Source: Chryseobacterium indoltheticum
GTDB lineage: Bacteria; Bacteroidota; Bacteroidia; Flavobacteriales; Weeksellaceae
Reading direction: 5' to 3'
NCBI RefSeq assembly: GCF_003815915.1
Contig: NZ_CP033929.1
Location: 2,666,001-2,730,000, forward strand
DNA: 64,000 nt
Shown here: piece after piece, positions 27,790-36,846 of the stretch
Layout: every line of letters begins with the position of its first letter
Numbering within the stretch: position 1 is the first letter of the stretch
The notes under the pieces: generated by a model
The model's input: only the letters and a program-made list of their open reading frames with translations
Database searches by the model: none
Told to the model about the DNA's origin: nothing
Position numbers and translations under genes: made by a program

Positions 27790-28194
27790 AAATATGCTTT
27801 TTATTATTTTTTTCTTGCTAAGAAGAATATTATTCGAATATAAAGAATCATTTATTTCAAATAATACGGATTTCCGTAATTCCAAAAATAAATCCTAATA
27901 AATTCAAAATCTTCCGTATTTCTACTGAAATAAAATATTATATGCATATTAAAGATTAAAATAAAACACAACCTACAATAAGTATAAACCAACAAATCAA
28001 GCATTCCGTACACCCACAAAACCTTTAAACCGATAGTTTAAAACCTCTGCACACCTACAGAATATCTAATTCACCAGAATAAACTCTTCTTCACACTGCA
28101 AAAAGTTTAAACCAACTGTTTTACTCAAATGAAAAAATGAGTATCTTCATACTTGAAATATTTAAGATAATTTCTAACAAAAACACACTTGATT
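27790..28194. other. Intergenic gap without recognised gene
   Basis: 405 nt, very AT-rich. A TTG-initiated frame overlaps its right end but the true start of the DUF6261 gene is ATG 28195. No repeat or RNA structure seen. Confidence 0.4.
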
Positions 28195-28893
28195 ATGAAA
28201 ATTTCATTGACAAGGCTGAGTACGAAAGACTTGGCTACACTTACACAACGTATTATCAATACATCGGATTCCGGTACTTATGGAGTTATTACCAACCATC
28301 CGCTTCTTACAGAGCTCAAAACAAACTATGCAGGTTACGATGCTGTTTACGCCAAAGAAACATTCAGTGGTAGAGGCGGAGATGTTGCGGGCGCAGACAG
28401 AAATAGGGACATTGCTTTCAGAAGCTTAAAAAACTTCCTGAACGGATACCGGAAAATGGCTAACATGCCCAATTATCATCTTGGTGAAGATTTATTTGAG
28501 ATTTTTAAAACCTACAGTCTCAATCTTGACAAAATGAGCTATTCATCCCAAACCGCACAGATGAAAAAGCTCATTGAAGAGCTTGAAACTTCGGAAAATG
28601 TTCAAAAGCTCAATGCACTGTTATTACTTCCATCTTTTAATGAAATGAAAGCTAAACATGAGGCTTTCGAATTGTTATTTGCAGAACAGGCAGGAGCAAA
28701 TGCCAATCTCAGACAAATGAAAAATGCATCGGCAATACGCAGAGATCTCGAGAGAATCTTAAAATCTTTTCTGTACATGATTGCCGCCATGAAAGACATT
28801 CACGATTGGAGACTGTTGTATGCAGATATGAATGAACTGGTAAAAGCTGCAAAAAATTCCACGCTAAATAAACCCAACGATAACATACAATAA
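28195..28893 (+). CDS. DUF6261 family protein
   Basis: 232 residues from the ATG at 28195. The opening ISLTRLSTKDLATLTQRI, the RNRDIAFRSLKNFLNGY segment and the helical C-terminus (RRDLERILKSFLYMIAAMK) match the helical DUF6261 proteins that are multicopy in Bacteroidota. No signal peptide. No known function. It lies alone between the PD-(D/E)XK-like gene and repeat-rich sequence. Confidence 0.7.
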   Translation: MKISLTRLSTKDLATLTQRIINTSDSGTYGVITNHPLLTELKTNYAGYDAVYAKETFSGRGGDVAGADRNRDIAFRSLKNFLNGYRKMANMPNYHLGEDLFEIFKTYSLNLDKMSYSSQTAQMKKLIEELETSENVQKLNALLLLPSFNEMKAKHEAFELLFAEQAGANANLRQMKNASAIRRDLERILKSFLYMIAAMKDIHDWRLLYADMNELVKAAKNSTLNKPNDNIQ

Positions 28894-29049
28894 GCATAAA
28901 AAATTTCCGTCCTTTGGAGGGATGGCGAAAATTCAAAGAATTTTTGACGGGGTGGTTACATAAAGGTAGACCAACGTCAATTCGAGTGTGCCGATGCAAT
29001 AGGGATGTATCAAGAATCAATGAACGGAAGCACAAAACCTGTTTCCATA

Positions 29050-29214
29050 AAACTTCTCGATACGCTTTTTTGCAAAAGCTACTCGAAGTGACGGCTTTTC
29101 GGAGACGTATACTTGATAATAAAAAACAAGAACCTGTAACAGGTTCTCGTTTTGGGTTGTAAGTAATGTTCTCGATACAAATTCTTTCAGAATTTTACTC
29201 GAACTGACGGGGAT
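29050..29214. repeat. Two copies of a 40-bp palindromic repeat
   Basis: TCTCGATACGCTTTTTTGCA... at about 29050-29092 and TCTCGATACAAATTCTTTCA... at about 29170-29214 share ends TCTCGATAC and ACTCGAA-TGACGG. Each can form a hairpin through complementary ends. They are dispersed REP-like elements; the sequence 28894-29219 contains nothing else apart from the terminator. Confidence 0.5.
29129..29147. terminator. Terminator-like hairpin between the repeats
   Basis: AGAACCTG/CAGGTTCT with loop TAA, followed by CGTTTTG. It sits between the two repeats and could end the DUF6261 transcript. Confidence 0.5.
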
Positions 29215-29219
29215 GATCA

Positions 29220-30233
29220 TTAATCCTCAAGATAAATTTCTTTATCTGCTTTTCTTGATTTTAGTAGCATAAAAGCTAGTCCTAATCCAAGTCCGGCAAC
29301 CAAAGCAATTTTGGTTTTCTTTCCGGGAACAGGAAGAATGGTTTCTCCATAAATTTGATGAGGTTCTGATGAAGGTTCAAGTACATTTCCGGAGTCGGAT
29401 GGAGCATTTTTAAGTTTCATCATTAATCGCATTCCTGCTGAAGCGGTATTGATAATGATTTTTGGAAACATCTCGTAAAGATTTACTAAAGCCCGTGATC
29501 TAAAATCTGGGAAGAGATCTTTCTGTGGCTCTTTTGCCAACTGTACAATTTTTTCAGCGGTATCTCTTGGGTCTGATGCAAACGGTGGGATTTTAAAATC
29601 AAGTCCTGAAAACTTTGCAGAATGCATATTTCCAGTAGATCTTTGGATTTGCGGATAAAGATTGGCTATATGAATGTCGGGATAATCTGAAATTTCGCCA
29701 TGAAGACATTCCATCATTCCACGGATTCCGAATTTTGTTGCCGAATAAACAGCACTGTAAGGAGCGGGCATAAATCCGCCAATTGAAACATTATTGATAA
29801 GAATTCCCTCATTCTGTTCCTTGAAAAGCGGTAAAACCGAATATGCTCCGTGCATATATCCGAAAAGATTGGTTTTAATGACCTGCTCGTGAAGATCCAT
29901 CGGTATTTCTTCAAATTTTCCACTTGCCATTACTCCGGCATTGTTAACCCAGATGTCGATTCTTCCAAATTCCTGTACGGCAGCTTTTACAAGATTTTCT
30001 ACCTCTTCAGCTTTTGAAACATCCGTGGAAACGGCAATGGCATTTACGCCTAAATCTTTGCAAATATTTAATGTTTCATCTAAAGCTTCCTGACCTCTTG
30101 CTGCGATAACGATATTGCAGCCTTCAAAGGCAAAGGCTTCAACGGCAGCTCTTCCGACTCCGCTGGTTCCTCCTGTGACTACGACAGTTTTACCTCGAAG
30201 GCTTCTTTTTTCTAAACTGTTTTGTGATTTCAT
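29220..30233 (-). CDS. SDR family oxidoreductase with C-terminal hydrophobic segment
   Basis: 337 residues from the ATG at 30231-30233; an upstream in-frame start would add 33 residues without SDR similarity. The NAD(P)-binding motif is TVVVTGGTSGVGRAAV; the catalytic Y-x-x-x-K is YSATKFG and NNAGVMASG is the stabilising motif. The C-terminal IALVAGLGLGLAFMLL is a membrane anchor, unusual in this family. Substrate unknown. Confidence 0.85.
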   Translation of the reverse strand: MKSQNSLEKRSLRGKTVVVTGGTSGVGRAAVEAFAFEGCNIVIAARGQEALDETLNICKDLGVNAIAVSTDVSKAEEVENLVKAAVQEFGRIDIWVNNAGVMASGKFEEIPMDLHEQVIKTNLFGYMHGAYSVLPLFKEQNEGILINNVSIGGFMPAPYSAVYSATKFGIRGMMECLHGEISDYPDIHIANLYPQIQRSTGNMHSAKFSGLDFKIPPFASDPRDTAEKIVQLAKEPQKDLFPDFRSRALVNLYEMFPKIIINTASAGMRLMMKLKNAPSDSGNVLEPSSEPHQIYGETILPVPGKKTKIALVAGLGLGLAFMLLKSRKADKEIYLED

Positions 30234-30346
30234 ATTGTGATATATTTTATATTGAGACAAAGTGTTATCTGTTACGTATCTATTTTTACACCAAATAAGG
30301 ATTTTGGAGACATTAATTTTAAACCTACTCATTATAAAACAAAAAA

Positions 30347-30365
30347 CACGGACTTATTGTCCGTG
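30347..30365 (-). terminator. Terminator of the GLPGLI gene
   Basis: CACGGAC/GTCCGTG with loop TTATT, preceded on the plus strand by a run of A, so it ends minus-strand transcription from 31268. Confidence 0.65.
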
Positions 30366-30398
30366 CTATTTTTGAAATAATATTTAAATCGAATGTTT

Positions 30399-31268
30399 TT
30401 ATCTGTATAAATCGAGTTCTAGGAAATTGTTGTTTTTTTGAAGTTCTTCTTTTCTTTCTTTTTCAATTAATTTTAGCATCTCATCCTGAGAATATGTTTT
30501 ACCATCGAAAGTAATTGATGCTGAAACGGATACAGGGGCTGAAATACTTGTGGAACCTGAAGTTTGTCGCAGATTTTTTGCAGGATCTTTTTTGTAATCA
30601 CTCCAAAGTTTTCTGAATTTTTCTTCGTTGATGACTATTTCCCTTGCTTTTTTATTTAAAATTTCATCCGGACTCACTTCTATTTTTCTTGTTCCAATAA
30701 GTGTAAAACTATGGTCACCTTTAGCATCTTCGGCTTTTACAATTAAACCCGGAAGACCACAAAATTCGTGCGGACCGTCCTGAATTGGGATTTCGGGAGC
30801 AAACCAAACATTCCATTTTCTTCCATACAAAGTTGTTGTCGCTTTTTGAACATCATATCCTAAAACCTTAGATTTTTCGTTGCTTATTTTCCAATCAAGT
30901 TTTTTATCATTATTAATCAATAAGTCGTTTGAACTAATTTCTTTTTTCAAAGTACGCTTATAATCAGGATATGTTTTTATAACTTCTGTATTTACTTTAG
31001 CTTGCTTCAAACTCGTAAAATCAAAATGCACCTTCTGCGTTGTCCGTGCATCTTTAAATGCTGCAGTCATGGTAGAATCATAAACAGCTTTTACCTGACT
31101 GTAAAATTTCGATCCTTTAGGTGTAGTCTGCAAAACCATGTTTTCAGTATCTGATTTATCGCGGTTCAGTGAATCTATTTTGAAAGTGTATTCGTAAATG
31201 AACTGGTTAGATTGTGCGAAATATAAGGCTGTCATCATTAATAACAGAAGAGATAATTTTATTTTCAT
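30399..31268 (-). CDS. GLPGLI family protein, secreted
   Basis: 289 residues. Signal peptide LSLLLLMMTALYFAQSN, and the family-defining motif CGLPGLIVKAED around residue 190. Another conserved block is RKWNVWFAPEIPIQDGPHEF. GLPGLI proteins (TIGR01200) are multi-copy in Bacteroidota; the function is unknown. It is probably periplasmic or attached to the outer membrane. Preceded by an OstA-like gene 23 nt upstream. Confidence 0.9.
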   Translation of the reverse strand: MKIKLSLLLLMMTALYFAQSNQFIYEYTFKIDSLNRDKSDTENMVLQTTPKGSKFYSQVKAVYDSTMTAAFKDARTTQKVHFDFTSLKQAKVNTEVIKTYPDYKRTLKKEISSNDLLINNDKKLDWKISNEKSKVLGYDVQKATTTLYGRKWNVWFAPEIPIQDGPHEFCGLPGLIVKAEDAKGDHSFTLIGTRKIEVSPDEILNKKAREIVINEEKFRKLWSDYKKDPAKNLRQTSGSTSISAPVSVSASITFDGKTYSQDEMLKLIEKERKEELQKNNNFLELDLYR

Positions 31269-31291
31269 ACTGTGAATTTTGTTAAAATTAA

Positions 31292-31642
31292 TTATTGAAA
31301 GGTGATACTTTCTTCTTTGGTATTATATACGATTATATTTTTGTTGCTTTCTCCTTTTTTTGATATCGTTTTCGCATAAAGTAGTTTAAAATCTTTTGGA
31401 TTGTAAATGGTAACCGTATTGTTTTTCTCGTCTATCGTTACTTTTTCAGCATTTACCAAAGAAATGTTTTTTGTTTTTAACATTACATTTCCGTTTAGAA
31501 TAATTGTGCGTTCTTGAGTATTTTTTTTGATGTTATCTCCTTTATAGGTCATTGTAAGTTCAGATTGTACTTCCTGCGCAAAAGTATTTTGAGAAAACAA
31601 AAGGAGTGTGAAAATTCCTGAGATTGTAAAAAGTCTTTTCAT
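31292..31642 (-). CDS. Small secreted OstA/LptA-like protein
   Basis: 116 residues with a signal peptide (FTISGIFTLLLFSQNTFAQ). The mature part is strongly beta (ERTIILNGNVMLKTKNISLV, EKVTIDEKNNTVTIYNP), reminiscent of the OstA/LptA beta-jellyroll repeat that binds LPS, but shorter. I would not assign LPS transport. Probably a unit with the GLPGLI gene downstream. Confidence 0.5.
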   Translation of the reverse strand: MKRLFTISGIFTLLLFSQNTFAQEVQSELTMTYKGDNIKKNTQERTIILNGNVMLKTKNISLVNAEKVTIDEKNNTVTIYNPKDFKLLYAKTISKKGESNKNIIVYNTKEESITFQ

Positions 31643-31728
31643 ATATATTCAATTTTATAAAAACGAAAATACACTTAATTCTCAATGCTGTGGAAAATTT
31701 AATATTATTTATGATTTCTAAGAATTTT

Positions 31729-32055
31729 TTAACTAAAACATTGACAGTAAAAAGCTTCACGCGAAAAAAGACAAGAGATATACAAAACCGGAATTAAAAA
31801 TAAAAGCAGAAAAGGAACATTAATCAAAGCAATAGAATATTGTTTCTTATAAATCCTGACAATAGAATCTGTAATAAAACCCACCATTAGAATAATCAAA
31901 ACAAATACAAGCAGAAATGCAATACCCAAACCGGCATCAGTACGATGCTCACGTTGACGATTGGCTTCGAAAGCCATTTCAGAATAGAAATATAATAAGA
32001 GCAAAGGGATTGCTATAGCCAAAATTCTTATGATAATGTGTTTGGTAATTTTCAT
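31729..32055 (-). CDS. Hypothetical membrane protein
   Basis: 108 residues with three hydrophobic segments (IIIRILAIAIPLLLLYFY; IAFLLVFVLIILMVGFI; FLLLFLIPVLYISCLF) and two cysteines near the C-terminus. No recognised family. It lies 13 nt after the M23 peptidase gene on the same strand and may be cotranscribed with it. Confidence 0.6.
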   Translation of the reverse strand: MKITKHIIIRILAIAIPLLLLYFYSEMAFEANRQREHRTDAGLGIAFLLVFVLIILMVGFITDSIVRIYKKQYSIALINVPFLLLFLIPVLYISCLFSREAFYCQCFS

Positions 32056-32068
32056 AGATTTAAATTAA

Positions 32069-32905
32069 TTATTTGTTTGTCACTTTCATATTCTTTTTTA
32101 AACTTTGTGAAGAAAGATCATTTTCAAAAGTGAACGGAACTGACTTTAAAGTCTTTCCTTTCTCCGGAATTAAGACATTAAAATGCAAATGCTCACCGGA
32201 AGCAAAACCAGTCATTCCACTCAAACCAATCGGTTGATTTCTTTCAACTGCATCACCTACTTTCACCAGGCTTCCGTCTTTTTTTAAATGTACATATTGC
32301 GTAAATAACCCGCTGTGAGGATGATAAATAGTGATGTAATTGGCATAAGGAATCCATTTTCTATCGTTTCCGCCATATTCATAATCTTTAATAACACCAA
32401 CTACAAAACCATCATCGGCACTTGTGATGGTATCACCGGTTTTCATATCAAAATCTACGGCATACCTGCTATAATCATTATCGTGACTAAAGCTTCCTTT
32501 ATTGGATTGCATAATATGGTATGTTTTACCTTTCGGAAAGGGGAGTGCAAGATTATTTTGTTTAATAATTTTATCGTTATCACCAAATGCCTGATTTATA
32601 TTGAGTTCTAATTTTTCAACATCGATATTTTTAGCGAATATCTTTATTTCAGCAAAAGAATTTTCATAGGCCATCACTTTCAAAGTATCATCAATTAAAT
32701 TTTTACTTTTTAAATAGTCCGAAAAAATTTTAATTCTCAAAGGGCAAGCCAATGGATTATCAATTTTAAGAAAAAGTGTATCGTTGCGATAATCTTGTTT
32801 ATAACTATTTCTAAACTGATTCAATTTCACCTTTGGAAGTTCCTGCGCATTGCAAAAGAAAAAGCAAAAAAATAAAAGAAGAGAAATAACTTTGGAGAAT
32901 TTCAT
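32069..32905 (-). CDS. M23 family (LytM-like) metallopeptidase
   Basis: 278 residues from the ATG at 32903-32905, where a signal peptide begins (VISLLLFFCFFFCNAQ). Zinc ligands are visible as H-D-N-D-Y-S-R-Y-A-V-D and the late GEHLHFNVL (HxH). A beta-sandwich region of ~130 residues precedes the catalytic domain. It probably cuts peptidoglycan crosslinks in the periplasm or anchors in the outer membrane. The divergent SDR gene lies 165 nt away. Confidence 0.85.
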   Translation of the reverse strand: MKFSKVISLLLFFCFFFCNAQELPKVKLNQFRNSYKQDYRNDTLFLKIDNPLACPLRIKIFSDYLKSKNLIDDTLKVMAYENSFAEIKIFAKNIDVEKLELNINQAFGDNDKIIKQNNLALPFPKGKTYHIMQSNKGSFSHDNDYSRYAVDFDMKTGDTITSADDGFVVGVIKDYEYGGNDRKWIPYANYITIYHPHSGLFTQYVHLKKDGSLVKVGDAVERNQPIGLSGMTGFASGEHLHFNVLIPEKGKTLKSVPFTFENDLSSQSLKKNMKVTNK

Positions 32906-32980
32906 GCGGCTGAATTTTATCAAAAATAAACATTTTATCACAAATATTTGAAAATTAAACTTTTCTCATCTTAGTTTTGA

Positions 32981-32992
32981 CTACAACAATCT
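32981..32992 (+). promoter_or_regulatory. Shared motif upstream of SDR 1
   Basis: CTACAACAATCT, differing by one base from CTACAACAAACT at 34895-34906, lies about 78 nt before the SDR start. A candidate binding site for the AraC regulators encoded by the next genes. Confidence 0.4.
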
Positions 32993-33069
32993 TTGATTCG
33001 GTCACATCGGTCTTTTCATCATTTTCCAACTTTGCAGTATAGAAATTAATCAATTAAAACAATCAAAAA

Positions 33070-33909
33070 ATGGACACACAAAAAGTATGGTTTGTAACCG
33101 GAGCGTCAAAAGGTTTAGGATTAACCTTAGTAAAAAGATTACTGAATGAAGGATATTCTGTAGCCGCAACTTCAAGAAATCTTGCTGAACTAAAAACGGC
33201 AGTCAATTCTGAAAGTGAATCTTTTCTTCCCTTAGAAATGGATTTAATTAATGAAAACAATGTTGCTGAAGCCATCCAGAAAACCGTTGAAAATTTTGGC
33301 AAAATCGATGTAATTGTCAACAACGCAGGATACGGTCAGTTGGGAACTTTAGAAGAATTAACAGATGAGGAAAGCCGTAAAAATTTTGACACCAATGTTT
33401 TCGGCTCACTCAATGTCATCAGAAAAGCAATGCCTTATTTAAGAGCTCAGAAAAGCGGACGTATCATTAATATCGCTTCGATTGCCGGACTAACGGGAGA
33501 TTTTGCAGGTTGGGGAATTTACTGTTCTACCAAATTTGCGGTTGTGGGTTTCACAGAAGCCTTAGCGGCAGAAATAAAAGAGTTTGGTCTTCATGCAACC
33601 GTTGTTTATCCCGGATACTTCCGAACTAATTTCCTTACAGGCGGTTCATTAGGAACTCCTGAAAATGAAATTGAAGAATACACCGCAGCAAGACAGCTAC
33701 AAACCGTTCACGAAAAAGAAATCAACGGAAATCAGCCTGGAGATCCTGAAAAAGCAGCAACTGTTTTGATAGAGCTTGCTTCAGTGAAAAATCCGCCAGT
33801 GCATTTAATGTTGGGTTCAGATGCGTTTCAGTTTGCAGGAAATAAATTGGATGCACTTCAAAAGGAAATTTCAGAATTTAAAAACCTGAGTATATCAACA
33901 GATTACTAA
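33070..33909 (+). CDS. SDR family oxidoreductase (classical)
   Basis: 279 residues. Cofactor motif VWFVTGASKGLGLTLVK, NNAGYGQ, and YCSTKFA for the catalytic Y-x-x-x-K; the serine lies in NIASIAGLTG. The length and C-terminal tail resemble YusZ-like oxidoreductases, probably NADP-linked. Substrate unknown. Followed by an AraC gene 42 nt later; the pattern repeats with the next pair. Confidence 0.88.
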   Translation: MDTQKVWFVTGASKGLGLTLVKRLLNEGYSVAATSRNLAELKTAVNSESESFLPLEMDLINENNVAEAIQKTVENFGKIDVIVNNAGYGQLGTLEELTDEESRKNFDTNVFGSLNVIRKAMPYLRAQKSGRIINIASIAGLTGDFAGWGIYCSTKFAVVGFTEALAAEIKEFGLHATVVYPGYFRTNFLTGGSLGTPENEIEEYTAARQLQTVHEKEINGNQPGDPEKAATVLIELASVKNPPVHLMLGSDAFQFAGNKLDALQKEISEFKNLSISTDY

Positions 33910-33951
33910 ATTTGTAGAGGCAGTAGTTTTCTGCTGCCTCATTTTTCAATT

Positions 33952-34869
33952 ATGAATAAAAGAAAATTATACACCATCGATACGATATCTGAACTGCATA
34001 AAATTTCAGGATTATCGCAACCGGAACATCCTCTAATCAGCCTTGTTGATTACAGTCTGGTGAATTATCAGATCGACGAACCGGAAATTAACTGGATTCA
34101 GGATTTATATTTTATCGGTTTGAAACGTGACCTTCACGGAAAAATGACCTACGGACAAGGAAAATATGATTACGATGGCGGATTGGTGTCTTTTATTGCT
34201 CCGAGACAACTCGTCGGTTTAGACATCAGTCGTCAAGAGAAGAAACCTTCCGGTTATATTCTAGCTTTTCATCCCGATTTTTTGTGGAATACTGATTTGG
34301 CAAAAAAGATTCACAATTATGATTTTTTCGGATATAAAGTAAATGAAGCCTTATTTCTTTCAGAAAAAGAAGAACAAATCCTGATTGGGATTTTTCAAAG
34401 TATAAAACAAGAATATCAGTCTGGCATTGATCAGTTTACACAGAATATCATCATTTCCCAGATTGAAGTTTTGCTCAATTATTGTGAACGTTTTTATCAG
34501 CGGCAGTTTATTACCAGAAAGAAAACCAATCATCAGATTTTAGATAAACTTGAAATCTTTCTTGAAGAGTATTTTACAAGTGAAAATATCATCAATAACG
34601 GACTTCCAAGTGCGCAATTGATCGCTGAACAGTTAAATATTTCGACCAATTATTTAAGCAGTTTACTCAAATCTCTTACCGGACAGACAACACAGCAGCA
34701 CATCCACGGAAAACTGATCGAAAAAGCCAAAGAAAAACTGTCTACAACCGAACTTTCTGTAAGTGAAATTGCTTATGAATTAGGATTTGAGCATTCACAG
34801 TCTTTCAGTAAATTATTTAAAGCTAAAACTGATCTTTCACCTTTAGAATTCAGAAAATCATTTAATTAA
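33952..34869 (+). CDS. AraC family transcriptional regulator (copy 1)
   Basis: 305 residues. The N-terminal 190 residues are a cupin-like sensory domain containing GYILAFHPDFLWNTDLAKKI. The C-terminal HTH pair contains LIAEQLNISTNYLSSLLKSL and VSEIAYELGFEHSQSFSKLFK. The sequence is clearly paralogous to the gene at 35926-36843 (the HPDFLWNT and ELGFEHSQSF blocks are shared). It likely controls the SDR genes next to it. Confidence 0.9.
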   Translation: MNKRKLYTIDTISELHKISGLSQPEHPLISLVDYSLVNYQIDEPEINWIQDLYFIGLKRDLHGKMTYGQGKYDYDGGLVSFIAPRQLVGLDISRQEKKPSGYILAFHPDFLWNTDLAKKIHNYDFFGYKVNEALFLSEKEEQILIGIFQSIKQEYQSGIDQFTQNIIISQIEVLLNYCERFYQRQFITRKKTNHQILDKLEIFLEEYFTSENIINNGLPSAQLIAEQLNISTNYLSSLLKSLTGQTTQQHIHGKLIEKAKEKLSTTELSVSEIAYELGFEHSQSFSKLFKAKTDLSPLEFRKSFN

Positions 34870-34894
34870 AATTTTAAGTTTAAAATTTATTCGG

Positions 34895-34906
34895 CTACAA
34901 CAAACT
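34895..34906 (+). promoter_or_regulatory. Shared motif upstream of SDR 2
   Basis: CTACAACAAACT, the second copy of the motif at 32981-32992 (11 of 12 identical), in the spacer between AraC 1 and SDR 2. Confidence 0.4.
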
Positions 34907-34970
34907 ACTTTTTGGATACATCGATCATCAGATGAAAACTGAACTTTGCATCATAAATAATAGTCAAAAA

Positions 34971-35873
34971 ATGAAAGTATTTGTTACAGGCGCTACAGGT
35001 TTCGTAGGAACTGCTGTAGTACAGGAATTATTAGCAGCTGGTCATCAGGTTTTAGGATTAGCGAGATCTGAAGAATCAGCAAAAAAATTAACTGAAGCGG
35101 GCGCAGAAGTGCACCGTGGAGACTTAACTGATTTTGAAAGTCTGAAATCAGGAGCTTCCGTTTCAGATGCGGTGATCCATTTAGGATTTGTCCACGATTT
35201 TACCCGTTTTGAAGAAATGTGCGCTTTCGATAAAAAAGTGATTGAAACTATTGGTGATACTTTAGTGGGAACCGATCGTCCTTTTATCATTACTTCCGGT
35301 ACAGCTCTTTTTTCAAAAGATGGGATTACCACAGAAAATGATCTTTCAGCAAACAACCCGCATCCAAGAATTGCAACAGAAATTGCAGCAGATGCTGTAG
35401 CTGCAAAAGGTGTAAAAGTTGCCGTTGTAAGATTATCTCCGTCTGTTCACGGAAAAGGAGATGTAATCGGATTTGTTCCGTTATTGATTAAAATTGCGAA
35501 AGAAAAAGGAGTTTCGGCTGTTATTAATGATGGAAATAATCTTTGGCCGGCTGTTCACAGATTAGACGCTGCAAAATTATACCGTTTTGCTTTAGAAAAA
35601 CCATTTGAAAAAGGAACAAGATATCACGCTGTCGCAGAACAGGGAATTCCTTTTAAAACAATTGCCACACAAATTGCAGATCGATTGAATATTCCAATTG
35701 TTTCTCTTAATTCTGAAGAAGCAGCAGAACATTTTTCATGGTTTACGCATTTTGCTAAGTTAGATAATAAAACATCAAGCGAAGAAACAAAAAGATCGTT
35801 AGGCTGGAATCCTGAACATCCAACGTTACTGGAAGATTTGCAGGGTTCAGTTTATTTTAATGAACATCAATAA
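34971..35873 (+). CDS. SDR family oxidoreductase (extended, NAD-dependent epimerase-like)
   Basis: 300 residues from the ATG at 34971. MKVFVTGATGFVGTAVVQEL is the N-terminal Rossmann motif of the extended type (TGxxGxxG). This differs from the classical fold of the SDR at 33070, although both precede an AraC gene. Further blocks are ITSGTALF and AVHRLDAAKLYRFA. The substrate is unknown. Gene starts 102 nt after AraC copy 1. Confidence 0.85.
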   Translation: MKVFVTGATGFVGTAVVQELLAAGHQVLGLARSEESAKKLTEAGAEVHRGDLTDFESLKSGASVSDAVIHLGFVHDFTRFEEMCAFDKKVIETIGDTLVGTDRPFIITSGTALFSKDGITTENDLSANNPHPRIATEIAADAVAAKGVKVAVVRLSPSVHGKGDVIGFVPLLIKIAKEKGVSAVINDGNNLWPAVHRLDAAKLYRFALEKPFEKGTRYHAVAEQGIPFKTIATQIADRLNIPIVSLNSEEAAEHFSWFTHFAKLDNKTSSEETKRSLGWNPEHPTLLEDLQGSVYFNEHQ

Positions 35874-35925
35874 TTTGTATCTTTATTATTCTTAAAATTT
35901 GATTTAATCTAAAAAACTTACAATC

Positions 35926-36843
35926 ATGTCTGATAATCAACCGATAAGATTAAAAACCATTTCCGAATTTCATACTTTGCGAGGTTTACCAAAACCAAAG
36001 CATCCATTAATCAGCGTGATCAATTTTGAAGATATGGCAGAAACTTCAGTGATTGGCAGACAAAATTTAATGTTTGATTTTTATATGGTTTCTGTAAAAA
36101 GAGATATGACTCACAAATACAGATATGGGCAACAGGATTATGATTTCGATGAAGGTGTAATGTTTTGTATGGCGCCACATCAAATTTTAAGTGTAATAAG
36201 AGAAGAACAAGGTAAAAACCCTTCCGGATGGATGCTGATGATTCATCCGGATTTTCTTTGGAATACACCCATGGCTTCTGCGATCAAAAAATATGAGTTC
36301 TTTGATTATTCTGTAAATGAAGCTTTGTTTTTATCAGAAGATGAAGAAGTGAAAATTCAGCAGATTATCGAGAATATCAAGCAGGAATATCAGACAAATA
36401 TTGATAAATTCAGTCAGAATATTATAATTTCCCAACTCGAAACACTTCTCAACTATTCTGAACGTTTTTATCAGCGTCAGTTTATTACACGCCAAAAAGC
36501 GCATCATCAGTTTTTAGAAAAACTGGAAAATCTTCTTAATGATTATTTTGAAAGTGATGATATAAAAGAGCAAGTGTTGCCAAGTGTTCAGTTTCTCTCA
36601 GAAAAGCTGAATATGTCGCCTCAATATATGCGTAGTCTTCTGAAATCATTAACCGGACAAACTACACAACAGATTATTCACGAAAAACTGATAGAAAAAG
36701 CAAAAGAAAAATTGTCAACAACCGATCTTACTGTAAGCGAAATTGCTTACGAATTGGGCTTTGAACATTCACAATCTTTTAATAAATTATTTAAATCCAA
36801 AACTGATATTTCGCCTTTAGAATTTAGGAAATCTTTCAATTAA
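35926..36843 (+). CDS. AraC family transcriptional regulator (copy 2)
   Basis: 305 residues, same length as copy 1. Shared blocks: GWMLMIHPDFLWNTPMASAI, QTNIDKFSQNIIISQLETLL, ERFYQRQFITR, LSTTDLTVSEIAYELGF. HTH motifs are intact. The two copies probably arose by duplication and each controls a nearby SDR. The gene ends 4 nt before the convergent serine hydrolase. Confidence 0.9.
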   Translation: MSDNQPIRLKTISEFHTLRGLPKPKHPLISVINFEDMAETSVIGRQNLMFDFYMVSVKRDMTHKYRYGQQDYDFDEGVMFCMAPHQILSVIREEQGKNPSGWMLMIHPDFLWNTPMASAIKKYEFFDYSVNEALFLSEDEEVKIQQIIENIKQEYQTNIDKFSQNIIISQLETLLNYSERFYQRQFITRQKAHHQFLEKLENLLNDYFESDDIKEQVLPSVQFLSEKLNMSPQYMRSLLKSLTGQTTQQIIHEKLIEKAKEKLSTTDLTVSEIAYELGFEHSQSFNKLFKSKTDISPLEFRKSFN

Positions 36844-36846
36844 ATT

